This document shows, piece by piece, positions 23,274 to 31,266 of a stretch of DNA of 34,680 nucleotides (the first letter of the stretch is position 1; each line of letters starts with the position of its first letter). A program made the translations under genes and the position numbers. Below the pieces are notes generated by a model, which was not told the DNA's origin, did not search any database, and was given only the letters and a program-made list of their open reading frames with translations. This stretch comes from an uncultured Clostridia bacterium. Its GTDB lineage: Bacteria > Bacillota > Clostridia > Christensenellales > Aristaeellaceae. The DNA lies in contig CAMJXZ010000002.1 of NCBI GenBank assembly GCA_946409855.1, forward strand, positions 1-34,680. The letters are read 5' to 3'.

Positions 23274-24557
23274 ATGAAAAAACTGCTTGCTCTGCTGACT
23301 GCTTTGATCATGCTGCTTTCTGCCGGCGCCGTGATGGCGGAAGAGAAAGAACCTGTCACCATCCGTTTCTACAATTATGCGCTCTCGGAAACCGCCAAGG
23401 CGGACTGGTGGAAGAACACGATAGCCGCCTTTGAAGCCGCCAACCCCTGGGTGACGGTCGAAAGCGTTACCGTGGATTACAACAGCATGATCCAGACCTT
23501 TACCAACGACCTGGGCTCCGGCCTGAGCGTCGACCTGATCCTGGGCGAAGTCAGCTGGATCCCGGCGCTGGTGGAAGGCGAATTCATTCAGCAGCCCAAA
23601 GATGTGATCGACCCGGATTTCTATGCCGGCTACTACGATTACGTGCTGGATCAGATGTACTATAAAGACGGCGTGTACGCCGTGCCGCACTATTACACCA
23701 ACTCCGTTGTTTTCATCAACAAGGATCTGGTGGAAGCCGCCGGCATGGACGCAGCCGCCTTCCCGGATACGCTGGACGGCCTGAAAGCCTGGATCGAAAG
23801 CCTGGACGCCTTCTATAAGGACAGCGGGAAAGTTTCCACCATCTTCGGCCTGACCACCGCGGAAGTCCCGGCCACCGGTTCCAATATCAACGCCATGTTT
23901 ACCGCCTTCGGCGGGCAGCTGCTGACCGACGACGGCAAACTGGCCGATCTCAAGGCGGAGCCCAACGCCACCGCCATGGCTGAAATGCTGGACTTTTACA
24001 AATACCTGATCGGCAACGGCTACACGCAGGAAAACCTGAAGCTGAAAGATTACCGCGCGGCTTTCGGCGCCGGCAACGTGGTCGCTTATGTGGACTCTTC
24101 CTGGGGCTATGCCCAGATCGGCGAAGTGGATCCGAAAGCCGCTGAATTCACCGTCACTTCTTTCCTGCCCACCACGATGGGTACTTACGGCAAGGGCGAA
24201 TCCCTGGTGGAATCCCACTGCTTCCTGATCGGCGACGGCCTGAGCGACGGGCAGAAAGAAGCGATCAGCCTGTTCATCCAGCACTGCACGAGCACAGAGA
24301 ACCTGGAGGGTTATCTGAACAATATCGGCCTTGCGTTTGTGGCGCATGAAGGACTTTCCGGCTGCCGGATTTCTCCCATCCTGGAAGGCGCCGCCAAGGG
24401 CGTATCCCATGTGCGCAAACAGACCCAGATCGGCCCCATGGTCAGTGTTCAGAAGCAGCTGGCGACCATGGTGCTGGATTATACGGTCAACGGCGCCAGC
24501 ATGGAAGACGCCGTCGCCGGCTACATTGCCCAGGCTGAATACTACATCGATCAGTAA
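23274..24557 (+). CDS. Sugar-binding protein of a MalFG-type ABC importer
   Basis: A 427-residue extracellular binding protein (family 1, MalE-like fold) feeding the two permeases downstream. The signal peptide MKKLLALLTALIMLLSAGAVMA ends in a signal peptidase I site (AVMA/EE), with no lipobox cysteine. VTIRFYNYALSETAKADWWKN and FEAANPWVTVESVTVDYNSM are the standard opening of this family (strand, helix, strand), and KDGVYAVPHYYTNSVVFINKD is the hinge-region motif. The start at 23274 follows GAGGAGG; an upstream in-frame ATG at 23217 has no ribosome site. First gene of the unit; a hairpin at 24576-24601 separates it from the permeases. Likely under the LacI repressor through site A. Substrate not known. 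Confidence 0.92.
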   Translation: MKKLLALLTALIMLLSAGAVMAEEKEPVTIRFYNYALSETAKADWWKNTIAAFEAANPWVTVESVTVDYNSMIQTFTNDLGSGLSVDLILGEVSWIPALVEGEFIQQPKDVIDPDFYAGYYDYVLDQMYYKDGVYAVPHYYTNSVVFINKDLVEAAGMDAAAFPDTLDGLKAWIESLDAFYKDSGKVSTIFGLTTAEVPATGSNINAMFTAFGGQLLTDDGKLADLKAEPNATAMAEMLDFYKYLIGNGYTQENLKLKDYRAAFGAGNVVAYVDSSWGYAQIGEVDPKAAEFTVTSFLPTTMGTYGKGESLVESHCFLIGDGLSDGQKEAISLFIQHCTSTENLEGYLNNIGLAFVAHEGLSGCRISPILEGAAKGVSHVRKQTQIGPMVSVQKQLATMVLDYTVNGASMEDAVAGYIAQAEYYIDQ

Positions 24558-24575
24558 TGCTTTCATGATGCTTCA

Positions 24576-24608
24576 GGGGGTGGCGCGCGATGCCCACCCC
24601 CTTTCTTT
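24576..24608 (+). terminator. Hairpin between binding-protein and permease genes (attenuator)
   Basis: GGGGGTGG (24576-24583) pairs with CCACCCCC (24594-24601), then TTTCTTTC. It is a partial terminator that would leave more binding-protein mRNA than permease mRNA. Confidence 0.7.
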
Positions 24609-24625
24609 CAAAGGAGACGGTCATC

Positions 24626-25576
24626 ATGCGTTCCGCTTCTTCCTCTTCATCCCGCCGCTTTCCCGTCCTCCGCAGTTCCCGGAAGCGGCAGGATCTGCTT
24701 TTCTGCCTGTGCCTGCTGCTGCCGGCCGTCGTGCTCTGTACGGCGTTCATCCTCATCCCGATCATAGACTCCGTCGTGATGAGCTTTACCAATTATAAGC
24801 TCGTCAACCTGACCAAGAACCGGCCGGGGGAGTGGAATGATTTTGCCAATTACACGAGGCTGTGGAAGGCGGGAAAGCTGCAGTCGGCCATCCTCATCAC
24901 CGGACAGTTTGTGTTCTGGACGGTCAGTCTCACCTTCCTGGTCAGCATGACGCTGGCCCTCATCCTGAACACCGACCCTCCCGGAGCCCGGTTTCTCCGC
25001 AGCGTCATGATGATCCCGTGGGTTATCCCCACGGTGATCACCGGTCTGCTGTGGGCGTGGATCTATGCCAACCCCTACGGCCTGGTCCAGTATCTGGTCC
25101 ATCTTTTTTCCGGAGGCAGGATCACGGATTTCGGCATGCTGAACGGAAAGGGTACGGCGCTGTGGGGCATCATTCTCGCCGGGCTGTGGAAACAGGTGCC
25201 GCTGATGACGCTGCTCCTCCTGGCGGGCATGCAGAACGTCCCGGAAGATATCATGGAAGCGGCCAGGATCGACGGGGCAGACTATTTCACCCGGCTGATC
25301 CATATCCTGATTCCGTATATGCGCAGCGTCATTGCCGTATCGGTCTCCATGTGCATCATTGAGAACTTCAAGCAGTATCCGCTCTTCGCCACCCTGACCA
25401 ACGGCGGCCCCGTCGGCGCCACCACCACCCTGGCCGTTCTGTCTTATGACGAAGCCTTTGTGAACAACAATTACGGTTCCGGCGCCGCGGTGACGACCGT
25501 ATGGCTGCTGGTCATGATCGCCGCAGTCGCTGTGTTCAGGCTGATTTTCCAGCGAAACAAAGGAGAGACGGCATGA
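24626..25576 (+). CDS. Sugar ABC transporter permease (MalF/UgpA-type)
   Basis: A 316-residue permease. After a basic N-terminus (RRFPVLRSSRKRQD) come about six membrane spans, the first being LLFCLCLLLPAVVLCTAFIL, with the family motif IPIIDSVVMSFTNYKL. The ATPase-docking EAA loop is MEAARIDGADYFTRLIHILIP (Glu-Ala-Ala-x3-Gly). The start at 24626 follows AAAGGAG; an in-frame ATG at 24590 falls in the hairpin before it. Its stop overlaps the next permease start by four bases (ATGA), so the two are translated together. Confidence 0.92.
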   Translation: MRSASSSSSRRFPVLRSSRKRQDLLFCLCLLLPAVVLCTAFILIPIIDSVVMSFTNYKLVNLTKNRPGEWNDFANYTRLWKAGKLQSAILITGQFVFWTVSLTFLVSMTLALILNTDPPGARFLRSVMMIPWVIPTVITGLLWAWIYANPYGLVQYLVHLFSGGRITDFGMLNGKGTALWGIILAGLWKQVPLMTLLLLAGMQNVPEDIMEAARIDGADYFTRLIHILIPYMRSVIAVSVSMCIIENFKQYPLFATLTNGGPVGATTTLAVLSYDEAFVNNNYGSGAAVTTVWLLVMIAAVAVFRLIFQRNKGETA

Positions 25577-26409
25577 AAAGCAGACATCACGCGGTCGCCC
25601 TGGCCGCCAAGTATCTTGTGATTCTTTTCCTTTTCGCTTTTCTTCTTTTTCCGGTTTACTGGATGCTGGTGACATCGCTGAAGACAAATGTGGAATCCTA
25701 CCGGATCATCCCTTCCCTCTGGCCGGAAAAGGTTTCCGCCGGCGGTTATCAGACCTTGTTTCAGGACGGCAAATTCCTGGTGTATTACGGGAACAACCTG
25801 ATTGTTTCCGCCCTGGCGGCCCTGCTGATCTGCCTGATTTCCATCATGTCCGGCTATGCCCTGAGCAGGTTTCATTTCCGGTGGAATGTGCTTCTGCTGG
25901 CGACCTTCTCTTTTTCCCAGATGATGCCGGTCATCAGCCGGCTCATCTCCCTGTACGGGATCCTGCGGCGTCTTGGGATGACGGATACCCGCCTGGGTCT
26001 GGTGCTTGCCATCAGCGCGACGCAGGTGCCGTTTTCCGCCACCCTCATGGCTTCCTTCTTTGACGGCATTCCGCGCGACCTTGAGGAGGCCGCCTGGACC
26101 GACGGCTGCGGCAGGATGAAAACCCTTCTCCGAATCATTATGCCGCTGGTCGTTCCGGGCATTCTGGCGGTCGGTATTTACAGCTTCCTGATGACCTGGG
26201 ACGATTATCTCCACGCCGTCACACTGGTCCGTTCTCCTGCGCTGTGGACATTATCGCAGGGACTGAAGCTGACCTATCTGGGCGAGGTCAGCGACTGGCA
26301 GCTCATCAATTCCGCCTCGATCCTGGGCGCGCTGCCGATGATTTTCGTGTTTTTCTTCTTCCAGAAATATATGGTCAAAGGCCTCGTGGCCGGGGCGGTC
26401 AAGGGATAA
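25573..26409 (+). CDS. Sugar ABC transporter permease (MalG/UgpE-type)
   Basis: A 278-residue partner permease. It starts with the span VILFLFAFLLFPVYWMLVTS followed by LKTNVESY, standard for MalG-like proteins. Its EAA loop is LEEAAWTDGCGRMKTLLRII, and the C-terminus KYMVKGLVAGAVKG is typical. The ATG at 25573 overlaps the previous stop (ATGA); AGGAGAGACGGC is the ribosome site. Last gene of the unit, followed by a bidirectional hairpin. There is no ATPase gene. Confidence 0.92.
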   Translation: MKSRHHAVALAAKYLVILFLFAFLLFPVYWMLVTSLKTNVESYRIIPSLWPEKVSAGGYQTLFQDGKFLVYYGNNLIVSALAALLICLISIMSGYALSRFHFRWNVLLLATFSFSQMMPVISRLISLYGILRRLGMTDTRLGLVLAISATQVPFSATLMASFFDGIPRDLEEAAWTDGCGRMKTLLRIIMPLVVPGILAVGIYSFLMTWDDYLHAVTLVRSPALWTLSQGLKLTYLGEVSDWQLINSASILGALPMIFVFFFFQKYMVKGLVAGAVKG

Positions 26410-26429
26410 CCGGACTTCCGGAAACGGGC

Positions 26430-26475
26430 AAGCGGTCCGATCAATCTGCCGTGCGCAGAACGATCGGACCGCTTT
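26430..26475. terminator. Bidirectional terminator between the importer and glycosidase genes
   Basis: AAGCGGTCCGATC (26430-26442) pairs with GATCGGACCGCTT (26462-26474). It lies between two convergent genes. The T-run is short (three) on either strand. Confidence 0.7.
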
Positions 26476-26501
26476 GCTGATGCTGTCAGGCAACGCTCCC
26501 G

Positions 26502-27527
26502 TCAATGATCCCATTCCTTCAGGCTGTTCAGATACCAGTCGGGCATAGATGCTTTCACCGGCCGCGTTTTCTCTTTCCCGGCCACGGCCTGATAATCCTC
26601 CAGGCTGTAGACGCTGCCGTCCTCATGAAAAAGCCCGTTGAACGTGCCGTTTGGGCGCTGGGCCATCAGATAGGCCGGCTTGACCATCAGGGACCAGAAG
26701 AAGCTGCCCGTACCGGAGCCGTATACCGTGGGCGCCAGGGTGGCCAGAGCCGGCACGGTATATTCCTGCGGGATGGATTTCACGTCCCATCCGGGCCCGG
26801 CTTCCCTCACCCGCTGCCACTCTGTCAGCCAGCAGGGCTTGCGGATCAATTCCTGCACAGCCTTTGCCTCCCGGATCACCCGGGCGAGGTTTTCCGCGCT
26901 CTGCGGGAAATTATCGTGATACTGGTATACATCCAGTTCATCCCTGAAGTACAGGTTGTGCGGCAGCGTAATACAGCCGATCGTCAGCGGCACGCTGCCG
27001 TGATAGCTTTTCGCCAGCGCGACGATGTGCTGGGCAAAGGGGACATTGCCGCTCTCCCGGTGAGGCTCGTTCATGCACTCGATGGCCAACAGTCTTTCAT
27101 CGCTGCCGAAGCGGCGCATAAAAGCGTCCACAAAAGCATGCACTTCCACCCAGCGGGCAGGATCTAGCTGAATCGCCCGGCAGGGGGAACAGACACAGAT
27201 GGCCGTGTGGGGGTTTTTGTTTTTCCTGTTCTCTTCCGTATTGTCAGTTCCGCAGTCCTCAAACAGGACCGGCATGATCCGGATGCCGTGCTTTTCGGAA
27301 AGGGCAATCACCTGTTCGAACCGTTTAAAGAACTCTTCCGGCCGCTCCTGCCAGTATTCAAAGCTCACGAACATGCGCAGCGCGTTGATGCCGGCGTCTT
27401 CCGCATAACCGAAATCCCGGTCGATTTCCTCCGGATTCAGCTCATTCCAGGTTTGCCACGCGTTGTAAGCGCGGGAAGGAAAATAGACAGCGCCGCGGAT
27501 TCCTTCAAAGTAAGACGCATCCAGCAT
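26502..27527 (-). CDS. Cytoplasmic clan GH-A glycoside hydrolase (GH5-like)
   Basis: A 341-residue TIM-barrel glycosidase. ECMNEPHRE (about 150-158) carries the Asn-Glu-Pro acid/base Glu154, and CWLTEWQRV carries the nucleophile Glu236; this pair and the early RGAVYFPSRAYNAWQTWNEL strand put it in clan GH-A, near GH5. There is no signal peptide, so it acts inside the cell, on short glycosides brought in by the neighbouring importers. The exact family and linkage cannot be set from sequence. The start at 27527 follows AAAGGAGAG. Its leader carries operator site B. It lies downstream of lacI on the same strand, past the lacI terminator. Confidence 0.82.
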   Translation of the reverse strand: MLDASYFEGIRGAVYFPSRAYNAWQTWNELNPEEIDRDFGYAEDAGINALRMFVSFEYWQERPEEFFKRFEQVIALSEKHGIRIMPVLFEDCGTDNTEENRKNKNPHTAICVCSPCRAIQLDPARWVEVHAFVDAFMRRFGSDERLLAIECMNEPHRESGNVPFAQHIVALAKSYHGSVPLTIGCITLPHNLYFRDELDVYQYHDNFPQSAENLARVIREAKAVQELIRKPCWLTEWQRVREAGPGWDVKSIPQEYTVPALATLAPTVYGSGTGSFFWSLMVKPAYLMAQRPNGTFNGLFHEDGSVYSLEDYQAVAGKEKTRPVKASMPDWYLNSLKEWDH

Positions 27528-27559
27528 AGACAGCTCTCCTTTCAGTCAGTCCAGAAATT

Positions 27560-27570
27560 ACACGTGTGTA
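27560..27570. promoter_or_regulatory. LacI-type operator, site B
   Basis: ACACGTGTGTA, identical to site D including the two following bases (TA). It lies 33 bases upstream of the glycosidase start codon. A weak minus-strand -10 (TATACA) partly overlaps it. Confidence 0.6.
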
Positions 27571-27585
27571 TACATGCAGGAAGAA

Positions 27586-27609
27586 ATCCCCGTACCTGTC
27601 CGGTACGGG
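27586..27609 (-). terminator. Terminator of lacI-type gene
   Basis: CCCGTACC (27589-27596) pairs with GGTACGGG (27602-27609) around a 5-base loop; ATTTCTT follows on the minus strand. It is 7 bases after the repressor stop codon. Confidence 0.7.
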
Positions 27610-27616
27610 AAAAATG

Positions 27617-28630
27617 TTATCTGGTGGTATCCCGGATCACCATGCTGGTGGTCAGGTGCTGATCCTCCGGGGTCAGGCCGCCGATCATAGCCCCGATCAG
27701 GGACAGCGCCGCTTCGGCGATCGCTTTCTGATCCGTTGCGACGGTGGTCAACGCGGGCCGGATGATCCTGCTGGTATCGGAGTTGTCAAAGCCGATTACG
27801 GAGATGTCCTCCGGCACTTTCTTTCCGCAGGCGAGGACGGCGTTGAGCACCACGCAGGCCAGCCCGTCGTTGCGGCAGACAAAACCGTCCACGGGAACGC
27901 CGCTTTTCACCCGGCGGCAGACCGCCCCGAACAATTCATCATAATCGGCGCATCCCGTAATGAAGGAATTGCCTGACAGCGGGCAGCCGAGGGCTTCCAT
28001 CTGGTTGCAGAAACCGCGGTACCGCAGGTCCTGCCGGCTGGAAAAATGGCCGTTGCGGCTGACCCTGTCCACATGCACCAGATTCCTGCAGCCGGTTTCA
28101 TACAGCAGCCGGACCGCCGCCATGATGCCGCTTTCGATGCCGGTATAGATCCTGGCCACACGGCCGTGAACCGTGGCGTAATCCCGGGTCATCAGGAGGA
28201 CCACCGGCAAACCGCTGTCCACCAGGTCCTGCACACAGCTTTCGGCCAGGCTGGAGGAAGAGATGATCACCGCGTCCACCTGGCGGGAGAGGATCCGGCT
28301 GACAAAATCGCGGTCACTCTTGGCGCTCATCAGGGAAACCAGGTATCCCTTGTCGTACGCCACGCCGTCCAGTTCCTGAAGCAGTCTTCCGAAATAGTTA
28401 TTGGCTACATTATCCGCGATAAAGAGGATATGGCTGTTGCCCTTGCCTTTCAGCGCGCGCGCGATGGAATTGGGCCGGTAATGCAGTTTTTCCACCGCTT
28501 CCATGACCCTTTTTTTCTTGTCTGCGGAAACATAGCGGTTGGCATTCAGCACATAGGAAACGATGGTTTCCGAAACACCGGCCAGATCCGCAACATCCTT
28601 GCGGGTGGGCGTGTTCGATTTCCTCGCCAT
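27617..28630 (-). CDS. LacI-family transcriptional repressor
   Basis: A 337-residue LacI-type repressor. The N-terminal helix-turn-helix is TRKDVADLAGVSETIVSYVL (residues 9-28), and KLHYRPNSIARALKGKGN is the hinge helix that inserts in the operator minor groove. The rest is a periplasmic-binding-protein fold of the usual length; CADYDELFGAV, VCRNDGLACVVLNAV and VPEDISVIGFDNSDTSRI are family core stretches. The start at 28630 follows GGAAAGGAGAG. Site C overlaps its own -10 box, so it likely represses itself, and it probably controls the two importers and the glycosidase through sites A, B and D. The effector is likely the imported sugar. Confidence 0.9.
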   Translation of the reverse strand: MARKSNTPTRKDVADLAGVSETIVSYVLNANRYVSADKKKRVMEAVEKLHYRPNSIARALKGKGNSHILFIADNVANNYFGRLLQELDGVAYDKGYLVSLMSAKSDRDFVSRILSRQVDAVIISSSSLAESCVQDLVDSGLPVVLLMTRDYATVHGRVARIYTGIESGIMAAVRLLYETGCRNLVHVDRVSRNGHFSSRQDLRYRGFCNQMEALGCPLSGNSFITGCADYDELFGAVCRRVKSGVPVDGFVCRNDGLACVVLNAVLACGKKVPEDISVIGFDNSDTSRIIRPALTTVATDQKAIAEAALSLIGAMIGGLTPEDQHLTTSMVIRDTTR

Positions 28631-28653
28631 ACCGTACTCTCTCCTTTCCGTGG

Positions 28654-28664
28654 ACATGTGTACA
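28654..28664. promoter_or_regulatory. LacI-type operator, site C (autoregulation)
   Basis: ACATGTGTACA, matching ACRYGTGTRYA, sits immediately after and overlapping by one base the -10 box of the repressor gene. This is the usual position for repression of its own gene. Confidence 0.6.
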
Positions 28665-28692
28665 GTATATCATGGAGCGGTCTTCAAGTCAA
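28664..28692 (-). promoter_or_regulatory. Promoter of the lacI-type gene
   Basis: On the minus strand TTGACT (28687-28692) and TATACT (28664-28669) are exactly 17 bases apart. Confidence 0.8.
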
Positions 28693-28722
28693 TTCTGTTT
28701 TATCTCCCTCTGCCTGAGCAAA

Positions 28723-28749
28723 TCAAGATGAACACGATGTTTATCTTGA
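28723..28749. promoter_or_regulatory. 27-bp dyad at the aldolase promoter
   Basis: TCAAGAT (28723-28729) and ATCTTGA (28743-28749) form the outer arms. AACA (28731-28734) and TGTT (28738-28741) form the inner arms, centred at 28736. The right arm overlaps the -35 box of the aldolase promoter. It is not the ACRYGTGTRYA word and may bind a different regulator. Confidence 0.55.
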
Positions 28750-28775
28750 CACGAAATAAAAGGATATGATATACT
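28746..28775 (+). promoter_or_regulatory. Promoter of the aldolase-isomerase operon
   Basis: TTGACA (28746-28751) and TATACT (28770-28775) are 18 bases apart, 52 bases before the preferred start codon. Confidence 0.7.
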
Positions 28776-28827
28776 TTTTATACTACATACGAGTAATTAT
28801 TTCGGTATGTCAGAAAGGGTGATCCAT

Positions 28828-29682
28828 TTGCTGTGTACGAATCTTGAACAGATGCGGCGCGCCAGGCGCGAAGGCTATGCCATTCCCGCCATCAACACCC
28901 AGGGCGGCAATTATGATATTATCATGGCCATCTGCAGAGCGGCGGAAGAGATGAAATCGCCGGTGATCCTGGCGCATTATGTCGCAACCGGCGCGTACAG
29001 CGGGCACGACTGGTTTTATCAGGTGGCGAGATGGTGCGCCGAAAAAGTTTCCGTTCCCGTATCCATCCATCTGGATCACGGGGCGGATTTCGCCATCTGC
29101 ATGGAAGCGCTCCGCCTGGGCTTCACCTCGCTGATGATCGACGGATCCGCCCTGCCGGTTGCAGAAAACGCGGCGCTGACCGAAAGCGTCGTCCAAGTCG
29201 CCCGGTGCTTCCATGTGCCGGTGGAAGCGGAAATCGGTGAGCTTCAGCGCCTGGACGCCGAGGGGGCGGTCCTGGAGAACAAGAACATCGCCGACCCTCA
29301 GCAGGTCCGGGAATTTCTTTCTCTCTGCCATCCGGACACGCTGGCCATCGGCATCGGCAACGCGCACGGTTTTTATAAGGGAAAGCCGGATATTCATCTG
29401 GAAGTGCTGGAACAGGTACGTTCCTTCTGTGATCTGCCGCTGGTGCTGCACGGCTGTACCGGCATGGACGAAGCGATCATCCGGAAGGCCGTCCGGGAGC
29501 TGGGGATCGCAAAAATCAATTTCGGTACGGAAATCCGCTGGAAATACATCGAACATCTGGAAGAGGGCCTCAGGATGGACCATCAGGGCCACAGCTGGAA
29601 AGTGAGCCAGTACGCAAGCGGAGCGCTGACGGAAGATGTCAGGCACATTATCCGCCTGTCCGGGTCAGAAGGAAAGGCGTAA
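28828..29682 (+). CDS. Class II aldolase (fructose-/tagatose-bisphosphate aldolase family)
   Basis: A 284-residue zinc-dependent class II aldolase; the family splits ketose-1,6-bisphosphates (fructose or tagatose type) or related sugar phosphates. HLDHG (81-85) gives the catalytic Asp83 and zinc ligand His84; GNAHG (His180) and LHGCTG (His208) are the other zinc ligands, and VEAEIGEL and AKINFGTEI are family core. TTG at 28828 is preferred as start: AGAAAGGG lies 8 bases before it, and MLCTNLEQMRRARREGYAIPA is the standard family opening; the ATG at 28807 has no ribosome site and adds seven residues. First gene of a two-gene unit with the FucI-like isomerase, 21 bases apart. Real substrate unknown. 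Confidence 0.88.
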   Translation: MLCTNLEQMRRARREGYAIPAINTQGGNYDIIMAICRAAEEMKSPVILAHYVATGAYSGHDWFYQVARWCAEKVSVPVSIHLDHGADFAICMEALRLGFTSLMIDGSALPVAENAALTESVVQVARCFHVPVEAEIGELQRLDAEGAVLENKNIADPQQVREFLSLCHPDTLAIGIGNAHGFYKGKPDIHLEVLEQVRSFCDLPLVLHGCTGMDEAIIRKAVRELGIAKINFGTEIRWKYIEHLEEGLRMDHQGHSWKVSQYASGALTEDVRHIIRLSGSEGKA

Positions 29683-29703
29683 CAGGAGAAGGGAGCAGAA
29701 AAC

Positions 29704-31053
29704 ATGCCTGAAAAGCTGAATGTAGGCCTGATCGTAACCCTGTCCGGCCGCTGGCCCAGGGAACTGCCGGTGCGCCGGCATGCCGAGTATACGGCCTGGG
29801 CGCGCGAGAACCTGAAGGACATGAACCTGGTGATGCCCCCGCAGGTGCTGACCACCCCGGAAGAAGTGAATGAAGCCATCCGCATGATGCGCCGGGAGCA
29901 GACAGACGCCGTAGTCATGGTGTACGGAGCTTTCACCGGGGACGACATTGCCGCCTCCATTGTACAGAAAATGAACGTGCCGCTGATCCTGTGGGCGCCC
30001 TATGAGCCGCCGTATGAACGTGAGGAGAGGTTATGGGCCAACGCCCTGTGCGCGATGACCATGAACGCCGCCGCCCTGGGGCGTCTGGGGTATCCGTGCC
30101 ACACGGTATACGGCAGCAAGGAGGATGAACGGGCCGCCGGAAAAGTGATGGGGCTGCTGCGCGGTTACGCCGTCAAAAAAGCCCTGGCGGGGATGACGAT
30201 GGGCATTTTCGGCTACCGTCCAACCAACTACTATGTCAGCACTTTTGACGAAGCCGCCATCCGCCGTACGTTCGGCATCGCCATGAACGCCACGGAGCTG
30301 AAAACGGTTTTTGACGATATGGCCGCGTTGCCCGAGGGGGAAGTGCGCGCAGATATGGACGCCGTGGCCGCCCGGTGGGACCCCGCTCTTCTGCCGCCCG
30401 GGCATCTGGAAAACCATTCCCGGCTGTACCTGGCGCTGAAGAAACGGATCAAAGCGGACGGATATGACTTCGGCGTCATCAAATGCTGGCCGGAAATGGG
30501 CGCGGCGCATACGCAGCCCTGCGCCGTGCTGGGCAGGCTTCTGGACGACGGCATCTCCATCGGATGCGAAGGGGACGTCGACGCGGCCATCACCCAGAGG
30601 CTGGCCATGCTCCTTTCCTCCGGGAACGCGCCGTTCATCACGGACATGATCGACCTGAACGAGGCAGAAAACACGCTCTGCTTCTGGCACTGCGGGAACG
30701 CGGCTCCTTCCCTTCACAACGAAAAATACCGTCCTGAACTGCGCAACCACCCGCTGGTCGGCCAGGGGACGGCATTCTGGACGGCGCTGAAGCCGGGCAG
30801 GGTGACGATAGCCAGGCTGCACAATGATCACGGGCAGTACAAACTGGCGCTCATGCGGGGAGAAGCGCTGGACCGCGACAGGATCACCCGCGGAAGCATG
30901 ATCCAGGTCAAAATGGAAGCTCCTGTCCGCCGGACAGCTGAAAGCCTGATCGAAAACCGGATCCCCCATCATTATGTTCTGGTGTGGGATGATATCTATG
31001 ACAAGCTGAAGCAGACAGCTGCCCTGATGGAGATCCCCGTGATCGAACTGTAA
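29704..31053 (+). CDS. L-fucose isomerase-like sugar isomerase
   Basis: A 449-residue protein of the L-fucose/L-arabinose isomerase superfamily, which turns aldoses into ketoses with a Mn ion. The family's Glu, Asp and His metal ligands have likely counterparts: CWPEM (Glu264), EGDVDAAIT (Asp291) and the late RLHNDHGQYKLAL. It is shorter than E. coli FucI (about 590 residues), as in the FucI-like group whose members include sulfoquinovose and other sugar isomerases; the substrate here is not known. The start at 29704 follows GGAGAAGGGAGC. It is encoded directly after the class II aldolase and before the next importer. No sugar kinase gene is between them. No convincing terminator follows. Confidence 0.8.
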   Translation: MPEKLNVGLIVTLSGRWPRELPVRRHAEYTAWARENLKDMNLVMPPQVLTTPEEVNEAIRMMRREQTDAVVMVYGAFTGDDIAASIVQKMNVPLILWAPYEPPYEREERLWANALCAMTMNAAALGRLGYPCHTVYGSKEDERAAGKVMGLLRGYAVKKALAGMTMGIFGYRPTNYYVSTFDEAAIRRTFGIAMNATELKTVFDDMAALPEGEVRADMDAVAARWDPALLPPGHLENHSRLYLALKKRIKADGYDFGVIKCWPEMGAAHTQPCAVLGRLLDDGISIGCEGDVDAAITQRLAMLLSSGNAPFITDMIDLNEAENTLCFWHCGNAAPSLHNEKYRPELRNHPLVGQGTAFWTALKPGRVTIARLHNDHGQYKLALMRGEALDRDRITRGSMIQVKMEAPVRRTAESLIENRIPHHYVLVWDDIYDKLKQTAALMEIPVIEL

Positions 31054-31182
31054 GGGTTTTTTAAGGAAGCTGATCTCCTTTGGAAACGCCGGATTTCCCT
31101 GCTGCCGATATACATGCATTCTTCTATATGTATATTAAAATAACATATATATTGATATAACAATAAATCGGGTGATTTCTTG
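31054..31182 (+). other. AT-rich stretch upstream of the last importer
   Basis: About 130 bases without a gene between the isomerase stop and the importer promoter. It holds AT-rich dyads such as ATATACAT with ATGTATAT (around 31109-31136), and may act as an upstream promoter element. Confidence 0.4.
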
Positions 31183-31211
31183 TTGACAAACACGTGTGTA
31201 TATTCTATAAT
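31183..31211 (+). promoter_or_regulatory. Consensus promoter of the last importer with operator site D in the spacer
   Basis: A perfect TTGACA (31183-31188) and TATAAT (31206-31211) are 17 bases apart. The spacer contains ACACGTGTGTA (31190-31200), identical to site B. A repressor bound here would directly hide the promoter. Confidence 0.85.
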
Positions 31212-31266
31212 GAGAACAAATGAATGGGCGCGTTTCGCCCCGGATGAAAAAAGGAGGAACTGAGTC

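Noticed and set aside
31101..31165. AT-rich dyads as a possible replication or plasmid origin
   Set aside because: No iterons, DnaA boxes or replication genes are near. It is better explained as a promoter upstream element.
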